64,000 bases of DNA from Bacillota bacterium (GTDB lineage Bacteria > Bacillota > UBA4882 > UBA8346): positions 14,337-78,336 of the forward strand of contig JAEZCE010000032.1 of the NCBI GenBank assembly GCA_023429995.1, in the 5' to 3' direction. Each line of letters opens with the position of its first letter. Position 1 is the stretch's first letter. Positions 33,933-41,760 of this stretch are shown in pieces. Below the pieces are notes generated by a model, which had not been told where the DNA came from, ran no database searches, and saw nothing but the letters and a program-made list of their open reading frames with translations. The position numbers and the translations under genes are program-made.

Positions 33933-34358
33933 TTAGGCTTTAATTAAAGTTATTGTTCCTTGACTTTCAATTTTATCCGAAACAAAAAGTCTCCAATAAA
34001 ATAAACCATTGATGTTTTCACTCGTAAAGTTATTTAAAGTACCATTAATATAATAAATTGGAACTCCTCTTTCATTAAGAAATGTATAAGAAAAGCTTCC
34101 ATCTCGCGAACAAGTTCCTTCAATTCTTATTATTGAAGCTGGAGAATCCGAAGAGTCTTGAGAGGTAACAGCTCCTTCGGATTTTCCAACTTCATTAGTT
34201 TTTAGATAAAGGATTTTAAAATTATAATAGCCATTTGATGGAGAAGTCCCAAAGGAAATTACCCCTTTCCAGTTTCCGACATACGGATTATTATTTTTAC
34301 ACAACCCTATTGAACAAATTATTAAGACAAGTAATACGATAACTATAAACCTTTTCAT
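33933..34358 (-). CDS. Secreted or lipid-anchored hypothetical protein
   Basis: 141 residues, not recognised. A basic start and hydrophobic stretch (MKRFIVIVLLVLIICSIGLC) form a signal peptide; the cysteine at residue 20 could be a lipobox cysteine, although IGLC is a poor match. The rest is beta rich with aromatic and Gly/Ser residues (NPYVGNWKGVISFGTS), resembling small secreted lipocalin-like or carbohydrate-binding folds in general shape only. The ribosome site AAGGAGATG is good. It lies alone at the edge of a repeat-rich AT region and may be accessory. Confidence 0.65.
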   Translation of the reverse strand: MKRFIVIVLLVLIICSIGLCKNNNPYVGNWKGVISFGTSPSNGYYNFKILYLKTNEVGKSEGAVTSQDSSDSPASIIRIEGTCSRDGSFSYTFLNERGVPIYYINGTLNNFTSENINGLFYWRLFVSDKIESQGTITLIKA

Positions 34359-34552
34359 GATACTTCATCTCCTTAAACACTTAGTTCCTCTATGGTAATA
34401 ATAAATTAAACTTGGCATTCTCATAACAATAATGCGCTAAAAAGCAATCTATGCAATATCTTTCATACCCAGTCAACATAACTTTCTTTCCTTTCTAAAA
34501 AAATCCTTCACAAGGAGCAAACAAATTTTCTGAATGGGGATTGAGACTACAG

Positions 34553-34579
34553 TGCATTACATGCATTACATGCATTACA
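34553..34579 (+). repeat. Three perfect tandem copies of TGCATTACA
   Basis: The unit TGCATTACA occurs at 34553-34561, 34562-34570 and 34571-34579 with no interruption. Confidence 0.9.
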
Positions 34580-34781
34580 TGGGCCACTACAATTACAATT
34601 TTAAATTGAGATGGTATATAGTAGGAGATTGACAGTTAGATAATACCTTTAATTTTATAATAGTAATTTTTATAACCTAGTACAGTTGATGCTATTCGAT
34701 CATTAACCGGACAATAGTGATAAGAAATATATATTTTTAGACTGATTTGACGTAATTGGCAAGTAAATTGTCGTCATTTGC

Positions 34782-34819
34782 TAGTTACAGAGCGATATTG
34801 AATGGATATAATAGTTACA
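34782..34819 (+). promoter_or_regulatory. Candidate araC promoter with direct repeats
   Basis: TTACAG at 34785-34790, 16-base spacer, TATAAT at 34807-34812. TAGTTACAG occurs at 34782-34790 and again at 34811-34819, 29 bases apart and flanking the -10. AraC proteins commonly bind direct repeats, so these may be autoregulatory sites. Confidence 0.45.
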
Positions 34820-34895
34820 GTCCCCCAAATAAGGTAGAGCGCAATCCCAACCCAAACTAGAGAATATACGGACAGCAAAAGGAGGGCCCATTTGG

Positions 34896-35906
34896 ATGGC
34901 GTCTCATACTCGTATTAAAATTCCAGCCGGATTTTGGACAGGATTACGTCAATTAGGGATTTCCGCCCACGATGTGGTTCGAAAAGCAAGACTACCGCTT
35001 ACCATTATTATGGAACCTGTTGTCACCACCGCCGAATATTTTGCTATCTGGCAGGCTTATTCCGATCTCATTGAAGACATAGCCCAAGGAATTATCAAGC
35101 TTACGACCGTCTTTGAAACAGCCCATTATCCGGCGGCTGTCTTAGCGACGTTCCATGCCCGTAACTACCGCGACGCTCTAAAACGAATGACCCGATACAA
35201 ACAACTATGCCCTCCGGAAAGTTTACGGCTCACCGAGGAAGGTGAGCACTGTACAATCGAACTGGACTGGTTGGATACCGAGCAACCCGGTCCCCCGATG
35301 CTGGTTGGTATTACACTGGCTTTTCTTTTGGAGCTGGGACGCCGGGGCACCGGTCAATCATTGACAGCCAGCTTCGTTGAATTTTCCCACTCAATGGGTG
35401 ATGTACAAGTACTGGAAGCTTATTTCGGATGCTGTATCCGGACAGATGCAAATTGTAACCGGTTGACGCTCCATCGAGGCGATCTGGACCGTCCCTTTAT
35501 CTCCTACAACCAGGAATTGCTGGAGATTCTCACTCCCGTAGTGGACCAATCCTTGGATGAACAGCAACGTAGCCGATCAATCACAGAAATGGTCAAGTGG
35601 ATCATAAAACGTAGCCTAGCAGGAGGGCGCTCGGACATTCAAACTGTCGCCAGCGAGTTAGGAATAAGTGACCGTACCTTGCAGCGCCGTCTTACTGACG
35701 AAGGCACTAACTTCAAGCAACTGTTGACACAAGTCCGGCATGAGCAGGCCCGGGAGTACTTGGCAGATCCCTCGCTGGATATTAAAGAAGTGGCCTTTTT
35801 GATTGGATATGAAGACCAAAACTCGTTTTACCGCGCCTTCAGCTTTTGGGAAGGTGATACTCCTTTAAATTGGCGTATTAAACATTTAGGTACCAATCAT
35901 CGATAA
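34896..35906 (+). CDS. AraC family transcriptional regulator
   Basis: 336-residue regulator with an Arabinose_bd-type sensor domain (PF12625-like, about residues 15-200) and a C-terminal AraC DNA-binding domain (about 235-330) with two helix-turn-helix units; IQTVASELGISDRTLQRRLTDEG and IKEVAFLIGYEDQNSFYRAFSFWEGDTPLNWR are the signature stretches. Ribosome site AAAGGAGGG precedes ATG 34896. The gene is visibly richer in G+C than its flanks and is surrounded by repeats, which suggests acquisition. The SDR gene downstream is a likely target; the effector is unknown. Confidence 0.9.
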   Translation: MASHTRIKIPAGFWTGLRQLGISAHDVVRKARLPLTIIMEPVVTTAEYFAIWQAYSDLIEDIAQGIIKLTTVFETAHYPAAVLATFHARNYRDALKRMTRYKQLCPPESLRLTEEGEHCTIELDWLDTEQPGPPMLVGITLAFLLELGRRGTGQSLTASFVEFSHSMGDVQVLEAYFGCCIRTDANCNRLTLHRGDLDRPFISYNQELLEILTPVVDQSLDEQQRSRSITEMVKWIIKRSLAGGRSDIQTVASELGISDRTLQRRLTDEGTNFKQLLTQVRHEQAREYLADPSLDIKEVAFLIGYEDQNSFYRAFSFWEGDTPLNWRIKHLGTNHR

Positions 35907-36021
35907 GATGAAAATTATTCGTACTATTCCGAAGTTCATCAATACACGCAAATGCTGAAAAATAGGATGTTGGCTTAGTCACTTTTTATAATTATCAGCA
36001 AATCAAAAGGAGAAATGGATT

Positions 36022-36816
36022 ATGGATATGGGATTAAACAAAAAAACAGCTTTAGTTACAGGATCGACCAAAGGGATAGGGAAAGCAATAGCCATTGAAC
36101 TTGCAAGAGAAGGTGTTAATGTACTGGTTAATGGGCGAAATGACGAAGAAGTAGAACGAACTGTAAATGAAATTCAATCAGATTTCCCGGCGACCTTTCC
36201 TCAAAATGCTACAGCGGATCTTGTGGATATTCCACAAAGAACAGCTTTATTTGAAAAATATCCCGATATTGATATTTTAGTTAACAATATTGGCATTTAT
36301 GAAATTATGCAATATCAAGATATTGACGATGAAATATGGGAAAAATACTTCCGTACCAATGTTCTTGCGGCAAACGGCTTATCGAAATTCTATTTGCCGA
36401 AAATGTTGAAAAACGGTTTTGGCCGCATTATCTTTATTGCCAGTGAAGAAGCAATAATGCCTTCAGGACTGATGCCTCAGTATTGTATGACAAAATCCAT
36501 GCTATTATCGTTGTCAAAAAGCCTATCAATATTAACAACTGGAACAGAAGTCACAGTCAATACGATCATGCCGGGACCAACCCTCTCTGAAAAAGTGCAT
36601 CAAATCATTGAGACTATGTACCCTCATGAAGATATGACTTTTTCAGAAAAAGAGAAAAAATTTATGACTACAAACCTGCCTCAATCGGAGATACAGCGAT
36701 TTATCAAACCCGTTGAAATCGGTAGACTAACGGCATTTGTATGTAGTCCTTATGCGTCCGCATTTAAAGGTTCTCCGATCCGGATGGATGGGGGAATGGT
36801 ACCTACTATTTTTTAA
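36022..36816 (+). CDS. Short-chain dehydrogenase/reductase (SDR) family oxidoreductase
   Basis: Rossmann-fold NAD(P)-dependent enzyme of 264 residues. Cofactor motif TGSTKGIGKAIA near residue 12, LVNNIGIY (the NNAG equivalent), and the active site S (IIFIASEE) with YCMTK. The RNGRNDEEVE turn after beta-2, with Arg, suggests NADP(H) preference. The closing region SPIRMDGGMVPT is typical. Substrate unknown. It follows the AraC regulator by 115 bases and is much more AT rich than it, so the pair may have been assembled from different sources. Ribosome site AAAAGGAGAA. Confidence 0.9.
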   Translation: MDMGLNKKTALVTGSTKGIGKAIAIELAREGVNVLVNGRNDEEVERTVNEIQSDFPATFPQNATADLVDIPQRTALFEKYPDIDILVNNIGIYEIMQYQDIDDEIWEKYFRTNVLAANGLSKFYLPKMLKNGFGRIIFIASEEAIMPSGLMPQYCMTKSMLLSLSKSLSILTTGTEVTVNTIMPGPTLSEKVHQIIETMYPHEDMTFSEKEKKFMTTNLPQSEIQRFIKPVEIGRLTAFVCSPYASAFKGSPIRMDGGMVPTIF

Positions 36817-36847
36817 CATTTTTTAGTTTAGAGTCAGTCGCTATAAC

Positions 36848-36880
36848 AAACCCGCTCCAGCTCATTGGGCGGGTTTCATG
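36848..36880 (+). terminator. Possible terminator after the SDR gene
   Basis: AAACCCGC at 36848-36855 pairs with GCGGGTTT at 36869-36876. The T tail is short. Confidence 0.55.
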
Positions 36881-37412
36881 TTCGTATAGAATTTTTACAG
36901 TAAAAGTATAACACTCATTTTAAGACTTTCGGTGCCCAAAAAGTGCCGCAGTCTTTTATTTTACCGTCGTCATCTGATTATTAGCATCAATGATTTCCTT
37001 TAATTTCATATACTCATTAATGAAGTGTTACAAATATAAACTTCTTATATTTAATAGTCTTCAAGATGCTAAAAAATAGCATGTTTGTTTCGTACGATAC
37101 AATTTTATTCATAGATTTGAGCTTTCTCCTCCAGATAGTAAATAATGGCCTACGGTATATACTCGTGGATGGTTATTAAAAGATAACATATTTAGGTGGT
37201 TAACTGCATTAATAATGTCTATCGTTGGAGATTCTTGTTAATGTATGCTTTTTTAATCCAACAGATGCAATCTAACTGTCAATTTTTATCAAATCAATAG
37301 ATGTATTTAACTGTCAATGTCCTTTAGTCTTTGTACTACCGAAACAGAGTATAAGATCAGCTATATAAATTAGTTTACATAATATATATTATACGACTCT
37401 AAAAAATGCAAA
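36881..37412. other. AT-rich gap with repeats, right of the AraC/SDR cassette
   Basis: No gene supported. On the minus strand about 36958-37028 an open segment could encode EYMKLKEIIDANNQMTTVK and stop, perhaps the decayed end of a gene. Two near-identical copies of a 25-base sequence containing TAACTGTCAAT lie at 37259-37283 and 37295-37318; the first carries ATCTAACTGTCAAT, the inverse of the motif at 34628. Confidence 0.5.
37259..37318 (+). repeat. Two tandem copies of a 24-25 bp repeat
   Basis: Copies at 37259-37283 and 37295-37318 share CAAyAGATG and TTAACTGTCAAT-type blocks with few differences; offset 35 bases. Confidence 0.75.
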
Positions 37413-37446
37413 GAAAAAACACCTTCCTTTTTTTTAAGAAGGTGTC
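37413..37446 (-). terminator. Terminator of the yneA-like operon (minus strand)
   Basis: On the minus strand ACACCTTC (37445-37438) pairs with GAAGGTGT (37426-37419), followed by six T (37418-37413). Confidence 0.82.
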
Positions 37447-37486
37447 AGTTGCTAAAGGAAACTAAGCTTTAACAAATAAAACGAAA

Positions 37487-37627
37487 TTATCCTGTTATTT
37501 TCATAGCAGCCAATTGTTCTTTATTAATAATCATAGCCATATAATTACTCATATAGATTAATTCTTTATGGCGGATCTCAAAATCAATTTTCAAATTATT
37601 GGCAATCGTATTTTTTTTCCGATTCAT
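37487..37627 (-). CDS. Small hypothetical protein (46 aa) in the SOS-controlled yneA-like operon
   Basis: ATG at 37627 opens 46 codons and ends with TAA at 37489-37487. The product starts MNRKKNTIANNLKIDFEIRH and has a Met-rich C-terminal half (YMSNYMAMIINKEQLAAMKITG). The ribosome site AAAGGA is eight bases before ATG. It lies 57 bases behind the yneA-like stop and a strong terminator follows, so it is the last gene of that operon. In B. subtilis the matching place holds yneB and ynzC, but I see no resemblance to either. Too short for most gene callers; function unknown. Confidence 0.55.
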   Translation of the reverse strand: MNRKKNTIANNLKIDFEIRHKELIYMSNYMAMIINKEQLAAMKITG

Positions 37628-37684
37628 AGTTATTATCCTTTCCCGTATCGAATAATTGATAGACCTAAATTTCGCTGATTCATT

Positions 37685-38002
37685 TCAAATATCGGTATTT
37701 CCCGCAATTACAATTTCCAACTTTTGTCCGGCAATTAAATCGCTTTTTGAAATCTGGTTTATATTTTTTATATTTTTAATAGTCGCCCTAGGATCCGATT
37801 GGGGTGCAATTCGCTGAGCAATCGACCATAGAGTATCTCCATGGCGGACTGTAATTTCATAAGTCGTTTTTTCGCTTGTAGCCTTGGCCACATTGGAAAT
37901 ATACATCATCCAAAAAGAGATTATAACTACGATAATTGCCAGGTGGATTAAGAACTTTTTATAGGACCAGCGGTATTTTCTTCCTTGAACGTAAACACTC
38001 AT
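37685..38002 (-). CDS. yneA: LysM-domain cell division suppressor, YneA-like
   Basis: Membrane-anchored 105-residue protein: short cytoplasmic Lys/Arg-rich start, one transmembrane helix (about 22-40), and a LysM domain (YEITVRHGDTLWSIAQRIAP to LIAGQKLEIVI). In B. subtilis YneA delays division after DNA damage and is encoded divergently from lexA, exactly as here. ATG 38002 is chosen; AAGGAG is 11 bases upstream. Three LexA boxes lie in the shared promoter region, so SOS induction is well supported. Sequence identity to B. subtilis YneA beyond this layout cannot be judged. Confidence 0.8.
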   Translation of the reverse strand: MSVYVQGRKYRWSYKKFLIHLAIIVVIISFWMMYISNVAKATSEKTTYEITVRHGDTLWSIAQRIAPQSDPRATIKNIKNINQISKSDLIAGQKLEIVIAGNTDI

Positions 38003-38023
38003 ATGGTAATCAACTCCTTCATG

Positions 38024-38037
38024 CAAACATTTGTTCT
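38024..38037. promoter_or_regulatory. LexA (SOS) box 1
   Basis: CAAACATTTGTTCT; its complement AGAACAAATGTTTG fits the Gram-positive box CGAACrnryGTTyC with two changes. It lies just downstream of the predicted yneA start point. Confidence 0.75.
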
Positions 38038-38046
38038 GCTAAATTA

Positions 38047-38075
38047 ATCATAACACGAACGTTCGTTCTAGTCAA
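38047..38075 (-). promoter_or_regulatory. Promoter of the yneA-like operon
   Basis: Read on the minus strand: TTGACT (38075-38070), 17-base spacer, TATGAT (38052-38047). SOS box 2 fills the spacer completely. Confidence 0.75.
38056..38069. promoter_or_regulatory. LexA (SOS) box 2
   Basis: CGAACGTTCGTTCT matches CGAAC-N4-GTTC. It sits between the -35 and -10 of the yneA promoter. Confidence 0.85.
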
Positions 38076-38083
38076 CAAAAAAG

Positions 38084-38097
38084 CGAACAAATGTTTG
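38084..38097. promoter_or_regulatory. LexA (SOS) box 3
   Basis: CGAACAAATGTTTG matches the box with one change and overlaps the lexA -35 element, so LexA should repress its own gene. Confidence 0.85.
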
Positions 38098-38123
38098 TAA
38101 TTTTTTTTCCTTTATGATATAAT
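38095..38123 (+). promoter_or_regulatory. Promoter of lexA
   Basis: TTGTAA at 38095-38100, 17-base spacer, TATAAT at 38118-38123, 34 bases before the lexA ATG. Confidence 0.65.
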
Positions 38124-38157
38124 GAGGCCGATGAATTATAGTAAAGGAGGCGTGATA

Positions 38158-38781
38158 ATGGACGATTTGACTGAACGTCAGCAAGAAATTATGGATTTTA
38201 TCCTTAAAGAAGTTGAAAAAAAGGGATATCCGCCGTCGGTTCGAGAAATCGGCGAAGCTGTCGGTTTGAGTTCAAGCTCCTCCGTTCATGCGCAACTGGA
38301 AAAACTTGAGCAACTTGGTTATCTCCGCCGCGACCCAACCAAACCCAGAGCCATTGAAGTTTTATACGGCGGATCCGATTCTTTTCATGAACGATTGTTT
38401 AAAGATATGATTAATGTGCCGATTGTCGGAGCGGTTACTGCCGGGGAACCCATTTTAGCGGAACAAAATATCCAAGATTATTTCCCAATTCCCAAAGATT
38501 TTACTCGTACAGAAGATGTATTTATGCTGCGGGTTAAAGGTGAAAGCATGGTTAACGCCGGAATATTTGACGGCGATCTGGTCATTGTCAATAAAGAATC
38601 AACGGCGAGCAATGGGGAAATTGTGGTAGCTCTTTTGGAAGATCAAGCGACTGTAAAAAGGTTTTTTAAAGAACAAAATCATATCCGGTTACAGCCGGAA
38701 AACGAGCGTTACCAACCGATCATTGCCACGAATGTTCAAATTTTAGGAAAAGTTGTGGGCCTTGTCCGTAAGTTTCATTAA
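38158..38781 (+). CDS. lexA: Transcriptional repressor LexA
   Basis: SOS repressor of 207 residues that cleaves itself when stimulated by RecA filaments. N-terminal winged helix (RQQEIMDFILKEVEKKGYPPSVREIGEAVGLSSSSSVHAQL), hinge, then the S24 peptidase domain with cleavage site A95-G96 in AVTAGEP, nucleophile S130 in VKGESMVNAGIFDGD and K167 in ATVKRFF. ATG 38158 is seven bases after AAAGGAGG; the upstream in-frame codons precede that site. Divergent from the yneA-like gene across three LexA boxes. Confidence 0.97.
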   Translation: MDDLTERQQEIMDFILKEVEKKGYPPSVREIGEAVGLSSSSSVHAQLEKLEQLGYLRRDPTKPRAIEVLYGGSDSFHERLFKDMINVPIVGAVTAGEPILAEQNIQDYFPIPKDFTRTEDVFMLRVKGESMVNAGIFDGDLVIVNKESTASNGEIVVALLEDQATVKRFFKEQNHIRLQPENERYQPIIATNVQILGKVVGLVRKFH

Positions 38782-38790
38782 AAAAAGATT

Positions 38791-38828
38791 AACCCCCGTC
38801 AAACTAAAAAACGACGGGGGTTTGTTTT
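38791..38828 (+). terminator. Terminator after lexA
   Basis: AACCCCCGTC at 38791-38800 pairs with GACGGGGGTT at 38813-38822, followed by TGTTTT. Confidence 0.9.
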
Positions 38829-38863
38829 ATAAGCCCGATTGAGTTTCATTAAAAAAGATTAAA

Positions 38864-39283
38864 CTAAACTCTGATGTTAAATTCTTCCTGATTGAATTCG
38901 CCGGCAATGAACGGATGATAATCCAGCAATTGATTGAAATCAATACTGCGATCATGTAACATTTGCATTTGAGAACGGTTAATCCCGATGACATTAAAGA
39001 ATATTTCCAGCGCTTGAGCATGGCCTAGTATTGCCGGATCAGCCTCTCCGGTTGAGATATCCGGTAAATCTTGATATTCCTTAAAAGCAAAAACACACGC
39101 ATCTTGGGTGCCTCCACCTTCTACCAATTCAATCAATTTGGTATAGGTTTCACGGCGTGCCTCTGCGTGTGTTTTCCGGAAATAAGACTGCGGAACGTTA
39201 CTACTTGGCAGCAAATCCTGTTTTGCTATCCCCTTACACCTTTTCAGGGCCCGCAGGAGATCGTCTTGACTGATCTGAATCAT
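38864..39283 (-). CDS. Hypothetical protein
   Basis: 139 residues, soluble, mostly alpha-helical by composition; no motif recognised. It includes RCKGIAKQDLLPSSNVPQSYFRKTHAEARRETY and a Phe/Asn-rich C-terminus (HPFIAGEFNQEEFNIRV). The ribosome site AGGGAGGG precedes ATG by a normal distance, and codon use matches the neighbours, so the gene is credible. It is transcribed toward lexA and its end abuts the lexA terminator region. No functional clue from context. Confidence 0.65.
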   Translation of the reverse strand: MIQISQDDLLRALKRCKGIAKQDLLPSSNVPQSYFRKTHAEARRETYTKLIELVEGGGTQDACVFAFKEYQDLPDISTGEADPAILGHAQALEIFFNVIGINRSQMQMLHDRSIDFNQLLDYHPFIAGEFNQEEFNIRV

Positions 39284-39447
39284 AAGAGCATCCCTCCCTT
39301 AAATTTTAGATTTCAAAAACCAGGTAGGATTCTAATATGTTAATAATTTCTTCATGAGGTTTTAAAATCCTGCATGGGAAAAATTATATTGGGTAACCGG
39401 TCAAAATTATTATATTGTTGGAAGCGCCAAAATAAACTGGTAATTTA

Positions 39448-40209
39448 TTAGTCGATCGATAGGTTAGTGGAAAGGGAACCAAATTTAACCAAAATTTCAT
39501 AATCTGTTAATCGGGTATGCAGGGGGGTAATGGATATGAAACCTTTCTCAACCGCTTGAATGTCGGAATCCTCCGATTGATCTTGAATCACAGGCTCACC
39601 AGCCATCCAAAAATAAATTTGGCCCCGGGGATCTTTGCATTCCACAATCACGTTCTGGTATGTCAGAGCACCGAGCCTGGTAAAACGCACGCCCTGATAA
39701 TCCGTGATATGATTAACGGTTGGAAAATTGATATTGAGAATGGCATGCGATGCCATTTCCTTAAGCTGATTGAGATTCTTTCCAATAAATTCGGCTGCTG
39801 GAGCAAAATTGAAGTTTTCCCGGCCTGATAATGAAAGGGCAATACTGGGAATTTTATAAAAAGAACCCTCAATCGCAGCGGAAACGGTCCCTGAATATAA
39901 AATATCATTACCAAGGTTAGGTCCATGATTGATCCCGGAAATAATTAAATCAGGGATATGTTCTTTGATCAAATATTCCAGTGCCAGTTTCACACAATCG
40001 GCGGGAGTACCGTTCACCAACCATTGAAATTGATTATTTCCAACCGGCGTAGCCCTTAAAGGCTGGTTCATGGTTATTCCGTGACCAACAGCGCTTCTTT
40101 CTTGATGAGGTGCTGCAATCATGACCGAAGCTATATCTTTAAGCCCGGTGTATAAAGTTTGCAAACCAGCCGCATTAAAACCATCGTCATTGGTTAATAA
40201 GATCTTCAT
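39448..40209 (-). CDS. surE: 5'/3'-nucleotidase SurE
   Basis: Metal-dependent nucleotidase of 253 residues that hydrolyses nucleoside 5'- and 3'-monophosphates in stationary-phase survival. The metal site is MKILLTNDDGFNAAGL (DD near residue 8), and SGINHGPNLGNDILYSGTVSAAIEG is the family signature. HQERSAVGHGITM and NGTPADCVKLAL are also conserved. I start at ATG 40209 because conserved sequence begins there; an open frame continues 20 codons upstream into the preceding gene. It lies 32 bases behind the HEAT gene. Confidence 0.94.
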   Translation of the reverse strand: MKILLTNDDGFNAAGLQTLYTGLKDIASVMIAAPHQERSAVGHGITMNQPLRATPVGNNQFQWLVNGTPADCVKLALEYLIKEHIPDLIISGINHGPNLGNDILYSGTVSAAIEGSFYKIPSIALSLSGRENFNFAPAAEFIGKNLNQLKEMASHAILNINFPTVNHITDYQGVRFTRLGALTYQNVIVECKDPRGQIYFWMAGEPVIQDQSEDSDIQAVEKGFISITPLHTRLTDYEILVKFGSLSTNLSID

Positions 40210-40241
40210 TTTGCCAGTATTCAGAGTGATCATCCTTATGA

Positions 40242-41192
40242 CTACGATTGTTTTTCCCGAAGAAACCATCCAAGTCTGGAACTATCATTCCTAGTATTCC
40301 CGCTTTTTGTATCCTCATTTTTGGTATTCTTCGCATAAATCCGTTCCAATATGTTATTCGAGGTTTCACTGATTTGATTTTTACTGGTCTGAATTAAATT
40401 ATAAAGCAGTTCCAGATTTTCTTCCCCGCAGAGATTGCGTAAGGCTTCGAGAGAAGCATGGCGATGGTCCTTTTGTTCAATTAATATCCCGACAAGGGGT
40501 TCTATCGCCCGTTCGTCGCCAAAGTTGCCCAAAGCAATAATTGCTGCGGTGCGGACATCGCAGCATTGGTCATTTAAAGCCGAAATCAGGGGCAAAATGG
40601 ATGCCGGATTTTCTAGTTTCCGCAAGGCTTCGGCTGCTTCATAACGAACTCCCGGTTCTTCATCTTTCAAGGCAGAAATAATCGCTTCATTAACCCTTTG
40701 GTCGCCGAGTTCCCCAAGAAGTTTGCAAACACGTCTGCGAATTTGGTAATCGGGATCCTGAAGCGCCCGAACCAACTGGTTAATAATTTGATCGGGATTA
40801 AAATGTTTTAATGCCGCAGCAACATTAAAACCTACATAATGATTATCATCGGCCAACGCTTTAATTAACGGAATGATCGAACGGGGATCGTGCAGACGTC
40901 CCAAAGCCTCGGCAGCCCATCCTCTTACATGTTCGTCCGAATCATTCAGAGCATCGATAAAGAAATCCAAGGACTGTTCGAGTCCGATTTTGGTTAAACC
41001 ATAAACCGCACTTCTTCGAACCGTTCGATCCCCTTCCAGAAAAGCCATTTTTAAAACTTCAATAACTTCAAGCCGTAAATCATCAATCAATGTCTCTTTT
41101 TTGTGTCCTGATAAATCGGAGACATTCAACGATGATTCCACTTTGTCCAAAAATTCTATTAAGTTGTCAATTCGCTGGGGATGGAGACCCAT
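40242..41192 (-). CDS. HEAT-repeat protein
   Basis: 316-residue all-helical protein built of about six to seven HEAT repeats from residue 45 to 275. Each repeat runs like LIKALADDNHYVGFNVAAALKHF or LISALNDQCCDVRTAAIIALGNFGDERAIEPL. The arrangement resembles PBS-lyase HEAT-like (EZ-type) scaffolds that bind proteins or cofactors. The C-terminal 40 residues are Asn/Ser rich and disordered. No partner is evident; it sits between a membrane zinc-ribbon protein and surE and overlaps neither. Function unknown. Confidence 0.85.
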   Translation of the reverse strand: MGLHPQRIDNLIEFLDKVESSLNVSDLSGHKKETLIDDLRLEVIEVLKMAFLEGDRTVRRSAVYGLTKIGLEQSLDFFIDALNDSDEHVRGWAAEALGRLHDPRSIIPLIKALADDNHYVGFNVAAALKHFNPDQIINQLVRALQDPDYQIRRRVCKLLGELGDQRVNEAIISALKDEEPGVRYEAAEALRKLENPASILPLISALNDQCCDVRTAAIIALGNFGDERAIEPLVGILIEQKDHRHASLEALRNLCGEENLELLYNLIQTSKNQISETSNNILERIYAKNTKNEDTKSGNTRNDSSRLGWFLREKQS

Positions 41193-41214
41193 GGTAGCTT
41201 CCCCATTTCTATGT

Positions 41215-41598
41215 TTAGAGATTTTTTCCTGTTAAAGCACGGGATTTACAAAAAGGACATTGTTCAGCTTCCCAAGGAACGGGTTCATGACAACTTAAAC
41301 ATTCACGCTTTGCTTCTTTTCTACAAAACGGGCAAATGGTCAAAATATCATGAATTTTTTTATTACAATGGGGACACTTGATCAGTTCGCCCTTAGGACG
41401 AAGAAATAAATAAATGATTACAATGACTGCCAGTAATAAAATTGCCATAACCATTGGAGAAAAAAGTGCAATCAGGGGCATGATTGTCCAAAACAGCCAG
41501 GAATAATCCCGAGCTCTGGCATCACGGTAAAGCCAAATCACCAATGGAACCACCATGATTAATAAAATTACAAATTGTAGGATGTTAAAATTTTTCAT
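41215..41598 (-). CDS. Membrane protein with C-terminal double zinc ribbon
   Basis: 127 residues: two transmembrane helices (about 7-27 and 39-66), then a cytoplasmic part with CPHCNKKI, CPFCRKE, CLSCHEPV and CPFCKSR, which make two zinc ribbons. Such proteins are common in Firmicutes and poorly characterised. ATG follows AGAGGGTAA. It lies 22 bases upstream of the HEAT gene on the same strand, so the two may be co-transcribed. Confidence 0.8.
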   Translation of the reverse strand: MKNFNILQFVILLIMVVPLVIWLYRDARARDYSWLFWTIMPLIALFSPMVMAILLLAVIVIIYLFLRPKGELIKCPHCNKKIHDILTICPFCRKEAKRECLSCHEPVPWEAEQCPFCKSRALTGKNL

Positions 41599-41760
41599 GA
41601 AATTACCCTCTATCTATTCATATTCAATTTTTCAGCGTCCTCTAAAGTATAACATTAATATTTTCAATTCATAAATAAAATCTTGAGAAAATATAAGAAC
41701 TACTATAAAATATTTCACCCTGTCGGTTTTCATTTCCTGCCGACCAAAAATAAATATTTA

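Larger units (their letters stand above)
34359..34895. other. AT-rich gap upstream of the AraC regulator
   Basis: No gene supported. Contents: a triple 9-bp repeat at 34553-34579, the motif ATTGACAGTTAGAT at 34628-34641 that recurs inverted at 37270, an imperfect inverted repeat TGACGTAATT / AATTGTCGTCA at 34748-34776, and a promoter with repeated TAGTTACAG boxes at 34782-34819. Confidence 0.6.

Noticed and set aside
36958..37028. Minus-strand peptide EYMKLKEIIDANNQMTTVK as a gene
   Set aside because: Only about 23 codons with a stop directly upstream and no good start; at most a decayed fragment.
37259..37318. CRISPR repeat pair
   Set aside because: Only two imperfect copies separated by 11 bases of sequence.
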